Shown piece by piece: positions 17,660-25,859 of a stretch of DNA of 64,000 nt. The stretch covers positions 1 to 64,000 of the forward strand of contig JAEYVY010000015.1 of the NCBI GenBank assembly GCA_023429375.1, given 5' to 3'. A program made the translations under genes and the position numbers. The notes under the pieces are model-generated. The model saw only the letters and a program-made list of their open reading frames with translations, had not been told where the DNA came from and did no database searches. This stretch comes from Bacteroidota bacterium. Its GTDB lineage: Bacteria > Bacteroidota > Bacteroidia > Bacteroidales > Tannerellaceae. Every line of letters starts with the position of its first letter. The first letter of the stretch is position 1.

Positions 17660-17673
17660 CGGGAACGTTATCG
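17660..17673. promoter_or_regulatory. LacI-type operator before the second unit
   Basis: CGGGAACGTTATCG matches the operator at 9378-9391 in 12 of 14 bases, including the central AACGTT and right half-site. The downstream 52 bp are also conserved without gaps. Confidence 0.65.
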
Positions 17674-17717
17674 CACTTTTATTTAATGATTTCTTTTTCA
17701 TTTCAATACAATTACTC

Positions 17718-17725
17718 TTACTTTG
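17718..17725 (+). promoter_or_regulatory. Candidate -7 box before the SGNH esterase gene
   Basis: TTACTTTG lies 44 bp after the operator, at the same distance as the susC promoter. The start codon is 21 bp on. Confidence 0.5.
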
Positions 17726-17746
17726 AACTAGCTAATATCACACTTT

Positions 17747-18859
17747 ATGCGAATTAAAACATCAATATTACTCTTATTGCTTCTAACTTTCATTACAAAG
17801 ACAGAAGCACAAATCAAATGGCATGATCCTCTAAAAGCGGAAACACCCGTTATTCAAAATCAGGCATGGGTAGATGAGATTGGATTCTCTTATACACGTA
17901 TGTCGCAAAGAGCCGAGCAGTTAGTTCGCACACCCGTTTGGAATTTATCCCGTTATTCAGCTGGCTTGGCTATTCATTTTTATAGTAACTCTCCGGAGAT
18001 CACAGTACGATATGGCGTGAAAGGAAGTTTAAATATGCCTCATATGCCTACGCTAGGCGTTTCCGGATTAGATATGTATCGCGTAGATGAAAAGAATGAA
18101 AAAGCCTTTTGCTATGGCAAATATGCATTTAAGGATACAATCACCTATACCTATACTGGATTAGAGCCAAGCAGCAACCCTAAAGGAAACGAATATCATC
18201 TTTTCCTTCCGCTTTATAATCAAGTAAAATGGTTGGAGATAGGTGTACCAGAATCAGCTGAATTTGAATTCATACCTCATTCTACAGAGAAACCAATCGT
18301 ACTCTATGGAACCTCAATCGCTCAAGGGGCATGTGCTTCACGTCCGGCTATGGCTTGGGGTAATATTATTCAGCGTTCGTTAGACGTACCCGTTATCAAT
18401 CTAGGCTTTTCGGGTAACGGTCGATTAGAGAAAGAGATGCTCGACTTTATTAATGAGATAGATGCCCGATTATATATCTTGGATTGTTTACCCAACCTAG
18501 ATACCGAAGAAGAAAACAAACTGTTTGAAATAATAGTAAATGCCGTTCGTCAATTACGGAGCAAATCAAACACACCGATCTTGCTTATCGAACACCTTGG
18601 CGCAAGCTATAGCACAGTGAATAAAGAGAAAAGGGAACAAGACGAACGTGTAAACAGAGCATCTAAAAATGCTTATGCTGCCTTATTGAAAGAGGGTATT
18701 GACAACCTATATTATCTTACAAGAGAAGATTTGAATATCCCTTCTGACGGTTGGGTAGACTATATCCACCCGACTGATCTAGGAATGCAGGCTCAAGCTG
18801 ATGCTGTCGAAAAGAAAATCAAAGAAATTCTGAAGTCATTTAAAAAACAACCTATTTAA
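17747..18859 (+). CDS. Exported SGNH/GDSL esterase with GxDLY N-terminal domain
   Basis: 370 residues, signal peptide ending at TEAQ. Residues about 25-180 form a beta-rich N-terminal domain with the GLDMY motif (107-111) of the GxDLY family. Residues 184-365 are an SGNH hydrolase: Ser190 in GTSIAQG, Gly in GFSGNG (220-225), Asp338 and His341 in DYIHP. Such enzymes remove acetyl or other acyl groups from sugars. It is first in the unit that continues with GH109, NagB and the permease, so removing O-acetyl groups from an amino-sugar glycan is plausible. Confidence 0.87.
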   Translation: MRIKTSILLLLLLTFITKTEAQIKWHDPLKAETPVIQNQAWVDEIGFSYTRMSQRAEQLVRTPVWNLSRYSAGLAIHFYSNSPEITVRYGVKGSLNMPHMPTLGVSGLDMYRVDEKNEKAFCYGKYAFKDTITYTYTGLEPSSNPKGNEYHLFLPLYNQVKWLEIGVPESAEFEFIPHSTEKPIVLYGTSIAQGACASRPAMAWGNIIQRSLDVPVINLGFSGNGRLEKEMLDFINEIDARLYILDCLPNLDTEEENKLFEIIVNAVRQLRSKSNTPILLIEHLGASYSTVNKEKREQDERVNRASKNAYAALLKEGIDNLYYLTREDLNIPSDGWVDYIHPTDLGMQAQADAVEKKIKEILKSFKKQPI

Positions 18860-18876
18860 CCTAAAATAATCAATAT

Positions 18877-20313
18877 ATGAAAACAAATCGTAGAGGATTT
18901 TTAAAAGCAGCCGGATTGGCTGGAGCCGGATTAGTAACCGGGTGTACCTCAGCAACTCGAAGTGGCGAATGTCATGGGGAGAACGCTTATACACTTGATC
19001 ATATTAGAAAAGAAGCGCAAAAACAGAATAAACAATTATTCAACATGTCAGGTTATTGCGCTCCTAAATTAGATATCGTTCGGATTGGTTTTCTTGGCGT
19101 AGGTAGCCGCGGTTCTGCTGCTGTTGAACGTGTAAGCCGTATTGCCGGTATCAGTATCGTAGCTATTTGCGATGTACAGCCGGAAAAGGCCGAAAAAGCA
19201 AAAGCCCGAATTAAATCGCCAGGCCATGAAGCAAAATTATACACGGAGAGTGATGAGTCTTGGATGGAAGTTTGCCGTCGCGACGATATCGACTTGGTCT
19301 ATATTGCCAGTCATTGGGAACTACACGCACCTATGGCCCTTTATGCCATGGAACATGGTAAGCACGTAGCCGTAGAGATTCCGGCTGCTACAACAGTTGA
19401 AGATTGCTGGAAACTAGTCGAAACATCCGAGCGTACTAAAATGCATTGCGTCATGCTTGAAAACTGTTGTTATGACTTCTTCGAGCTATTGACGTTGAAC
19501 ATGGCTCGCCAAGGATTCTTTGGAGATATTGTTCATTGCGAAGGAGCTTATATTCACGATATCTTAGACAGTTTCTTCGTTAAAACCAATCGTTATGATA
19601 ACTGGCGTCTGAGAGAAAATGCCGAACGAAATGGCAACCTATACCCTACTCACGGATTGGGACCTGTATGTCAGATATTAAATATCAATCGTGGTAATAA
19701 ATTAGAGTATATGACTTCTATGGCTTCTGCCGATTTTATGTTGAAAAAGGCAACAGAAGAACATGCGAAGACGGATGCCGAGTTTGCACAATTCCTAGAC
19801 AAACCTTTCAGAGGAAATATGAATACGTCTACAATTATGACTCATTCAGGCAGCACAATCATGCTTCAACACGATGTGTCTACTCCTCGTCCTTATTCAA
19901 GATTACATACGGTAAGTGGAACAAAAGCATTTGCTCAAAAATATCCGTTGCCGGGAAAGATAGCCATAGGTCATGACGGCTTCTTGTCTGAAGAAGAATA
20001 CGCCAAACTAGAAAAACAATATACTCCGGCTATCGTGGCCAAGATTGGAGAAATGGCCAAAAAAGTAGGTGGACACGGAGGTATGGACTTTATGATGGAT
20101 TGGAGATTAATCGATTGTCTCAGAAATGGACTACCTATGGATATGGATGTTTATGATGCAGCAGCATGGAGTGTGATCGGACCGTTAAGCGAATGGTCTG
20201 TGGCCAACAAATCTGCAGCAATAGATATTCCTGATTTCACCTGTGGCTCATGGAAAACAAACAAACCCCATGACATAGAGTTGAAAGATGGAGGTACGAC
20301 AGACACGTTCTAA
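18877..20313 (+). CDS. GH109 alpha-N-acetylgalactosaminidase, Tat-exported
   Basis: 478 residues with a Tat signal (NRRGFLK) that also contains a lipobox-like TGCTS. The NAD-binding fold starts at residue 66 (GFLGVGSRG, 71-79). The GH109 family pattern is clear along the length: MEHGKHVAVEIPAA, LENCCYDFFELLTLNMARQG, YPTHGLGPVCQ, TPRPYSRLHTVSGT, KKVGGHGGMDF and the C-terminal LRNGLPMDMDVYDAA. GH109 enzymes use bound NAD to oxidise C3 and eliminate the aglycon from terminal alpha-GalNAc, as on blood-group A and mucin glycans. The NagB and permease genes follow at once. Confidence 0.9.
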   Translation: MKTNRRGFLKAAGLAGAGLVTGCTSATRSGECHGENAYTLDHIRKEAQKQNKQLFNMSGYCAPKLDIVRIGFLGVGSRGSAAVERVSRIAGISIVAICDVQPEKAEKAKARIKSPGHEAKLYTESDESWMEVCRRDDIDLVYIASHWELHAPMALYAMEHGKHVAVEIPAATTVEDCWKLVETSERTKMHCVMLENCCYDFFELLTLNMARQGFFGDIVHCEGAYIHDILDSFFVKTNRYDNWRLRENAERNGNLYPTHGLGPVCQILNINRGNKLEYMTSMASADFMLKKATEEHAKTDAEFAQFLDKPFRGNMNTSTIMTHSGSTIMLQHDVSTPRPYSRLHTVSGTKAFAQKYPLPGKIAIGHDGFLSEEEYAKLEKQYTPAIVAKIGEMAKKVGGHGGMDFMMDWRLIDCLRNGLPMDMDVYDAAAWSVIGPLSEWSVANKSAAIDIPDFTCGSWKTNKPHDIELKDGGTTDTF

Positions 20314-20359
20314 GACAAGTAACTAACAGTAATAATCAAGAAAAACAAATAATACGATC

Positions 20360-21103
20360 GTGGAAATCAAAGTATTAAGTGACAAGTATGAACTTGGCAT
20401 TGAGGCAGGGAAACATGCAGCCTCATTGATTCGTGAAGCCATTGCTAAAAAAGGCACAGCTAATGTTATTTTAGCAACAGGTAAAAGTCAGTTTGAAACA
20501 CTAGAACAACTGGTAAAAGAACCAGGAATCGACTGGACAAAAGTTCGAATGTTCCATTTGGATGAATATATCGGGTTGCCGGTATCTCACAAAGCCAGTT
20601 TTAGGAAATATCTACAAGAACGTTTTATTGACAAAGTAGGTAAAATGCTAGATGTCAACCTGATCAATGGCGAAGTCGACCCTGTAGAAGAATGTAAAAG
20701 ATTAGGTAAAATCATAGCAGCTTATCCGGTTGATGTTGCATTTGTTGGTATCGGTGAAAATGGCCATCTCGCATTCAATGATCCTCCTGCTGACTTCGAT
20801 ACAGAAGAAGCCTATCTTGTGGTGGATTTAGACGAGAAATGCCGCGCTCAGCAAATGGGTGAAGGATGGTTTGCTTCCATCAATGATGTGCCTAAGCAAG
20901 CAATAAGCATGTCAATTCGTCAAATCATGAAAGCCAAACATATCGTTTGTGCAGTGCCTGATAGCCGAAAAGCAGAAGCGGTTAGAAACTGTCTCACCTT
21001 GCCTGTTTCTAATTTGCATCCGTCTAGTATTTTGCAGCAGCATGCTGATTGTACCTTTTTCTTAGACAAATCATCAGCAGCATTGCTACCTAAACACACC
21101 TAA
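20360..21103 (+). CDS. nagB: Glucosamine/galactosamine-6-phosphate deaminase family (NagB-like)
   Basis: 247 residues, GTG start at 20360 (no better start nearby). Active-site segments are FHLDEYIGL (Asp68) and GIGENGHLAFNDP (His136), as in NagB. It converts hexosamine-6-phosphate to fructose- or tagatose-6-phosphate and ammonia in the cytoplasm. Being coupled to a GalNAc-releasing GH109, it may act on galactosamine-6-phosphate (AgaI-like) instead; sequence alone does not decide. It is ten bases from the permease gene. Confidence 0.9.
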   Translation: MEIKVLSDKYELGIEAGKHAASLIREAIAKKGTANVILATGKSQFETLEQLVKEPGIDWTKVRMFHLDEYIGLPVSHKASFRKYLQERFIDKVGKMLDVNLINGEVDPVEECKRLGKIIAAYPVDVAFVGIGENGHLAFNDPPADFDTEEAYLVVDLDEKCRAQQMGEGWFASINDVPKQAISMSIRQIMKAKHIVCAVPDSRKAEAVRNCLTLPVSNLHPSSILQQHADCTFFLDKSSAALLPKHT

Positions 21104-21113
21104 ATCTGTTGGA

Positions 21114-22448
21114 ATGAGTAGAGAGATTAAAAAAATCGATGTAACAGAACTAACCAAAAGAAACACCATCATCTCAATTGGTATTATTGGATTGATGTTT
21201 TTCATATTTGGTTTTGTATCTTGGGTTAATGCTATCCTTATTCCTTATTTTAGGATTGCCTGTGAATTAACAAACTTCCAATCCTATTTAGTAGCCTTTT
21301 CCTTCTATATATCCTACTTCATCATGTCCGTACCGTCGGCGATACTACTGAAAAAAGCAGGTTTTAAGAAAGGCATGATGATTGGATTTTGGATTATGGC
21401 TTTAGGAGCATTACTCTTTATTCCGGCTGCATTCTCTCGTACATATATAATCTTTCTAACGGGATTGTTTACGCTTGGTACTGGACTTGCTATTTTACAG
21501 ACTGCTGCAAATCCATACATTACGATACTTGGACCTAAAGAACGTGCAGCACAGCGAATAAGCATCATGGGAATTTGCAACAAAGGCGCCGGAATTCTGG
21601 CACCTTTGGCATTCTCCGCAGCCATTCTTCGCCCTACGGATACAGCCTTGTTTGCAGCTATTCCATCGATGGATGAAGTAACCAGGGCTGCTGCATTAGA
21701 CGAACTGATCATGCGTGTGGTCATTCCTTATGCTATCGTAGGAACCGTACTCTTTTTCATTGGTGTATTCATTCGATTCTCACCATTGCCTGAGATAGAT
21801 ACGGAGCATGAAAGTGAGGAAGTGTCCAAAGCGAATTCCGACAAACACAGTGTCCTCCAATTTCCACATTTGGTATTGGGCGCCATTGCCATTTTCCTCC
21901 ATGTCGGCACACAGGTGGTAGCTATTGATACAATCATAGGATATGCCACTTCTATGAATATGAATCTGCTGGAAGCAAAGGTATTTCCATCTTACACGCT
22001 AACGGCAGCCATCTGCGGTTATTTGCTTGGTATTGGTTTGATTCCAAAGTTTATCAAACAAACAAATATGCTGCAAGTATGTACTACAGTTGGACTTATC
22101 CTAACTACATGTATTGTATTAGTACAAGGAGGAGTAAACTGGCTCGGTCATGAAGCGGATATTTCAATCTGGTTTGTTGTTTGTCTTGGTGCCCCCAACG
22201 CTTTGATTTGGGCAGGAATCTGGCCTTTAGCCTTAGACGGTTTAGGACGGTATACAAAAGATGGTTCTGGGTTGTTGATTATGGGGCTATGCGGTAACGC
22301 TATTCTACCTCTTCTGTATGGAGCCTTAGCAGATATATACGATGTCAGACTAGCCTATTGGGTATTATTCCCTTGCTATTTGTATTTGGTATTCTATGCC
22401 TTTAAAGGTCACAAAATCAGATCATGGTCATTGAAAGAATTCTTTTAA
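21114..22448 (+). CDS. MFS sugar permease (GluP/FucP/NagP-like)
   Basis: 444 residues with about 12 membrane helices. FGFVSWVNAILIPYF in the first helix, then the helix-2/3 region PSAILLKKAGFKKGM and the motif LQTAANPYITILGP are typical of the FucP/GluP sugar:H+ symporter group found in Bacteroidetes loci. It imports the monosaccharide released in the periplasm, most likely N-acetylgalactosamine or N-acetylglucosamine given the neighbours. It is the last gene of the unit, followed by a hairpin. Confidence 0.9.
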   Translation: MSREIKKIDVTELTKRNTIISIGIIGLMFFIFGFVSWVNAILIPYFRIACELTNFQSYLVAFSFYISYFIMSVPSAILLKKAGFKKGMMIGFWIMALGALLFIPAAFSRTYIIFLTGLFTLGTGLAILQTAANPYITILGPKERAAQRISIMGICNKGAGILAPLAFSAAILRPTDTALFAAIPSMDEVTRAAALDELIMRVVIPYAIVGTVLFFIGVFIRFSPLPEIDTEHESEEVSKANSDKHSVLQFPHLVLGAIAIFLHVGTQVVAIDTIIGYATSMNMNLLEAKVFPSYTLTAAICGYLLGIGLIPKFIKQTNMLQVCTTVGLILTTCIVLVQGGVNWLGHEADISIWFVVCLGAPNALIWAGIWPLALDGLGRYTKDGSGLLIMGLCGNAILPLLYGALADIYDVRLAYWVLFPCYLYLVFYAFKGHKIRSWSLKEFF

Positions 22449-22487
22449 AATGGACCCTTCTTATAGATTAGTATGTACATAAAAAAA

Positions 22488-22518
22488 GCGCCGTATTATT
22501 CGATGAATAATACGGCGC
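22488..22518. terminator. Bidirectional terminator between permease and tRNA cluster
   Basis: A perfect 14-bp stem (GCGCCGTATTATTC with its complement) and GAT loop, preceded by seven A and followed by CCTGTTTTA. It can end both the rightward permease operon and the leftward tRNA operon. Confidence 0.85.
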
Positions 22519-22538
22519 CCTGTTTTATATAATTGGTG

Positions 22539-22622
22539 TACGCAGGATGAGATTTGAACTCACACACCGTTACCGGCACTACCCCCTCAAAGTAGCGTGT
22601 CTACCAATTCCACCACCTGCGC
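22539..22622 (-). tRNA. tRNA-Leu (anticodon GAG)
   Basis: 84-base class II tRNA: acceptor GCGCAGG/CCTGCGT, anticodon stem CTACT/GGTAG with loop TTGAGGG, long variable arm, T-loop TTCAAAT. It is third and last in the leftward tRNA cluster. Confidence 0.95.
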
Positions 22623-22631
22623 ATAGCTTAG

Positions 22632-22715
22632 TGCCCAGAACAGGACTCGAACCTGCACGTCCGCAAAGACACTCGCACCTGAAACGAGCGCGTCTACCAA
22701 TTCCGCCACCTGGGC
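22632..22715 (-). tRNA. tRNA-Leu (anticodon CAG)
   Basis: 84-base class II tRNA: acceptor GCCCAGG/TCTGGGC, anticodon loop TTCAGGT, long variable arm, T-loop TTCGAGT. Nine bases separate it from the next tRNA. Confidence 0.95.
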
Positions 22716-22756
22716 CCATTAAGATAAAAAGGCGGCCTCATGCCACCTTAGCTAAG

Positions 22757-22829
22757 AGCGAAAGACGGGACTCGAACCCGCGACCCTAACCTTGGCAAGG
22801 TTATACTCTACCAACTGAGCTACTTTCGC
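22757..22829 (-). tRNA. tRNA-Gly (anticodon GCC)
   Basis: 73-base cloverleaf: acceptor GCGAAAG/CTTTCGC, D-loop AGTTGGTAGA, anticodon loop TTGCCAA, T-loop TTCGAGT. First gene of the three-tRNA operon. Confidence 0.96.
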
Positions 22830-22840
22830 GATAACGGGTG

Positions 22841-22872
22841 CAAATATAGAGCATATTTTGATTTTCACAAAA
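22841..22872 (-). promoter_or_regulatory. Promoter of the Gly-Leu-Leu tRNA operon
   Basis: Minus strand TTTG (22869-22872), 20-bp gap, TATATTTG (22841-22848): an exact match to the Bacteroidota -33/-7 promoter, 11 bp before tRNA-Gly. Confidence 0.85.
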
Positions 22873-22925
22873 GATCAAGCGCATTTTTTAATAAAAAAAT
22901 TTGCTACCCGTTGCTATTCGGCTGA

Positions 22926-23696
22926 TTATTTCAATCCGGTTGCTTCTAACCACATGTTAGCCATCAACTGACGTCCAGGCAAGTCTGGATGCACACCGTC
23001 GCCTGACCAATAGCGTGCCGGTGCAACTTTCATGGCAGCATCAAAACCTGCTTGATAAGGAACAAAGACAGCTTTGAATTCGTTGGCCAATTTACGTGCC
23101 ACTACACGGTACTCGTCAAACATAGGGAACCATCTATCCAAGTCAATAGCAGAGCCACCCTTCAAGGCAAATGGTTCACCAATCACTAATTGCACTTTAG
23201 GCAGTTTTTCTTTTGTGTATTGAAGCAGTGCACGGTAATCGTCTTCGTATACCTTTACTGTTCCTTTATATCCAGCATTTAAGGTATGCCAATAATCATT
23301 TACACCAATCAGGATACTTACAACATCGGGCATGATAGAAAGACAATCGATTTCCCAGCGATCACGTAGCTGGAACACTTTGTTTCCACTGATACCTTTA
23401 TTGTATATTTTCAATTGCTTATCGGCATGATTAGCCAAAAGGTTAGTTGCTGTATACAGTGAATAGCCATAGCCTAATTGTCCTTGTGAGTTACAGTTAA
23501 CGTCAGCTCTGTCACGTCCGGCATCGGTAATTGAGTCTCCTTGAAAAAGGATGACAGAATTCTTCTTCAGACTAATCTTTTGTGTATGAACAGATGTACT
23601 TTCTTGAACAGCCGCTTTCGCTAGTTCGGGAATCATCATTGCACCCAAACCAGCTGCAATACCTTTCTTAAAGAAAGATCTTCTTGAATTTTCCAT
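22926..23696 (-). CDS. Exported SGNH/GDSL hydrolase
   Basis: 256 residues with a Tat-like signal (SRRSFFKKG). Complete SGNH blocks: FQGDSITDAG (Ser55), KGISGNKV, LIGVNDYW and DGVHP with the final Asp-His pair. Probably a carbohydrate or lipid esterase in the periplasm. It lies alone between the tRNA operon and the purine genes (76 bp upstream gap). The substrate is unknown; it is not closely similar to the longer SGNH protein at 17747. Confidence 0.87.
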   Translation of the reverse strand: MENSRRSFFKKGIAAGLGAMMIPELAKAAVQESTSVHTQKISLKKNSVILFQGDSITDAGRDRADVNCNSQGQLGYGYSLYTATNLLANHADKQLKIYNKGISGNKVFQLRDRWEIDCLSIMPDVVSILIGVNDYWHTLNAGYKGTVKVYEDDYRALLQYTKEKLPKVQLVIGEPFALKGGSAIDLDRWFPMFDEYRVVARKLANEFKAVFVPYQAGFDAAMKVAPARYWSGDGVHPDLPGRQLMANMWLEATGLK

Positions 23697-23772
23697 GGAT
23701 TTAATATTCTTAATAGATTAACAATTTCTATTTTGCTTGTAAATATACAAAACTATAAAATCTACATGAAGA

Positions 23773-24588
23773 TTAATCGATCTTTGCTACTAATTCTGTA
23801 AACAACAACGACATCACATCGGCTGCTTTATTGGCGGCTGCAATCACATCTGCACCGTCATTCACAAAATCGTCGGCAAAATGATAGCCTTCATTAGTGA
23901 TGACAGACATACCTAACACTCTGATGCCTGCGTGACGAGCTATAATCACCTCAGGTACAGTGCTCATACCGATTGCATCTCCCCCTACCTTACCATAGAA
24001 AGCATATTCGGATGGCGTTTCATAGGATGGGCCTGTTAAAGCAACATAGACGCCTTGCTTTAGAGGAATATTGTTTTCTTCAGCTATACCTTCCATCAAC
24101 TTGATCAGTTCACGGTCATAAGCACGGGTCATATCAGGGAAACGTGGACCGAAGTCGTCATTATTCGGACCAATCAGTGGGTTAGGCATCATATTAATAT
24201 GATCACGTATCAACATCAGATCGCCCACCTTAAACGAGGTATTGATTCCTCCGGCAGCATTCGAAACTAGAAGGGTGTTAATGCCAAGTAATTTCATGAC
24301 ACGAACCGGATAAGTGACTTCATGCATAGCATAGCCTTCATAATAATGAAAACGACCCTGCATGGCTAATACCAATTTATCACCTAGCTTACCACATATT
24401 AGGTTTCCTTTATGGCCCATGGCTGTCGAGTGTTTGAAGTGAGGAATCTCACTGTATGGCACAACAATCGGATCAACGATTTTGTCGGCCAATCCACCCA
24501 AACCACTACCTAAAATAATCGCGATTTTCGGCAGTATAGGTATTCTGCTTTTTAAATAATCTGCCGTTTCTTTGTATTTCTGATCCAT
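23773..24588 (-). CDS. punA: Purine nucleoside phosphorylase, class I trimeric type
   Basis: 271 residues. Phosphate-binding segments ILGSGLGGL and GRFHYYEGY, then LLVSNAAGGIN, and the substrate motif ALTGPSYETPSEY with DAIGMSTVPEV identify the human-like PNP family. It cleaves inosine/guanosine with phosphate in the cytoplasm. The base-contacting region reads VITNEGYHF, not the more common TNK/TNY forms, which may alter base preference. It lies 12 bp after the MTA/SAH deaminase gene, forming a purine-salvage pair. Confidence 0.92.
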   Translation of the reverse strand: MDQKYKETADYLKSRIPILPKIAIILGSGLGGLADKIVDPIVVPYSEIPHFKHSTAMGHKGNLICGKLGDKLVLAMQGRFHYYEGYAMHEVTYPVRVMKLLGINTLLVSNAAGGINTSFKVGDLMLIRDHINMMPNPLIGPNNDDFGPRFPDMTRAYDRELIKLMEGIAEENNIPLKQGVYVALTGPSYETPSEYAFYGKVGGDAIGMSTVPEVIIARHAGIRVLGMSVITNEGYHFADDFVNDGADVIAAANKAADVMSLLFTELVAKID

Positions 24589-24600
24589 ATCTTTATGTTT

Positions 24601-25857
24601 TTATCTTGCTATTAAAGCATAAGCTATTTGTTCTGCTTTATCCATTATTTCATTTTCACCAGGGACGGTCTTATTCTCCATCAACACTTTTCCATCACAG
24701 ATTAGAGTATCTACACAGTTTCCATTTGCCGAGTAAACCAAGTTGGACACAAAATTGAAGTTCGGTATAAATGCCGGCGTATGGAGGTCTACCAACGATA
24801 AGTCGGCCAATGCCCCTACTTCAATTCGTCCGGCATCGATATTCAATATCGAGGCTCCGGTAGCTGTGGCCGATTCGAGCATTTCATCGGCCGTAAGAAC
24901 AATAGGATTGCCCCGCCATCCCTTACCCAACAGAGCGGTCAACTTCATTACTTCCACCATGTCCAAGTTATTTGACGATGCACAACCGTCGGTACCCAAC
25001 CCAACACGGATGCCTTTTTTCTTCATTTCATCATACATAAAACGAATACCCGAGCCCAGTTTCATATTCGACGCCGGGTTGTGAATCACACTCACTCCGT
25101 AGTCGGCCAGCAACTGTATCTCTTCATCATCGACATATACACCATGTGCCACAACCAAGTTCGGAGACAATATCCCCAGCTTATGCAGATAGCGCACCGG
25201 AGTAGCACCAAATTGCTTCAATGAGGTCTCAACCTCACCCTGCGTTTCCGACAGATGCAGGTGCACAAGTATATTATTTGCAGTAGCAAATTCATGCGCC
25301 CATTGCAGCAGTTCGCCGGAAACGGAATAGATGGCATGCGGACCGATTGCATAGCTCAACCGATCACTATATTGGCCCATAGATTGAAGCAAAGCTTCGC
25401 TCTCCTGTTTACATTTCTCAGCCAAGTGAGGTTTGAAGAAATCAAAACAGGTTCCTGCCAATACCGCCCTCAGCCCCATTTCTTCAACCGCCTTTGCTGT
25501 TGCATGAAAACCGGTATACATATCAAAGAACGTCGTTGTTCCGGTCTTTATCATTTCCAAACAAGCCAGTTTAGCTCCCCAATAGATATCCTCTTCTGTC
25601 AGCTTGGCCTCATTCGGCCATATTCGATCTTCCAGCCAGGGCTTCAATAACATATCATCGCCAAAACCTCTAAACAAAGTCATAGCTGCATGTGTATGAC
25701 AGTTAACCATACCCGGTATAACTGCCTTTCTCCGCCCATCTATTATTTTATCAGCTTGCCTATCCAAGCTCTTTCCTATTTCTTTTATACGGTTACCTTC
25801 GATATATATATCAATTGGCTCTTTATTCCATTCTACCGATTTAATCAACAAACTCAT
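24601..25857 (-). CDS. mtaD: 5'-methylthioadenosine/S-adenosylhomocysteine deaminase-type amidohydrolase
   Basis: 418 residues, metal-dependent amidohydrolase. Metal ligands are seen in NCHTHAAMTLFRG, LHLSETQGE and the late Asp in GLGTDGCASSNN; GPHAIYSVS is the family's substrate loop. Family members deaminate the adenine ring of MTA, SAH or 5'-deoxyadenosine. It begins two bases after the helicase gene's stop and precedes PNP, so the products (inosine-type nucleosides) could pass directly to the next enzyme. Confidence 0.88.
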   Translation of the reverse strand: MSLLIKSVEWNKEPIDIYIEGNRIKEIGKSLDRQADKIIDGRRKAVIPGMVNCHTHAAMTLFRGFGDDMLLKPWLEDRIWPNEAKLTEEDIYWGAKLACLEMIKTGTTTFFDMYTGFHATAKAVEEMGLRAVLAGTCFDFFKPHLAEKCKQESEALLQSMGQYSDRLSYAIGPHAIYSVSGELLQWAHEFATANNILVHLHLSETQGEVETSLKQFGATPVRYLHKLGILSPNLVVAHGVYVDDEEIQLLADYGVSVIHNPASNMKLGSGIRFMYDEMKKKGIRVGLGTDGCASSNNLDMVEVMKLTALLGKGWRGNPIVLTADEMLESATATGASILNIDAGRIEVGALADLSLVDLHTPAFIPNFNFVSNLVYSANGNCVDTLICDGKVLMENKTVPGENEIMDKAEQIAYALIAR

Positions 25858-25859
25858 AT

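Noticed and set aside
22547..22789. An 80-residue rightward open frame with several copies of an Arg-Pro-rich pattern
   Set aside because: It runs through two tRNA-Leu genes on the opposite strand, and its repeats are just the T-arm sequences read as codons. This is a well-known kind of false protein.
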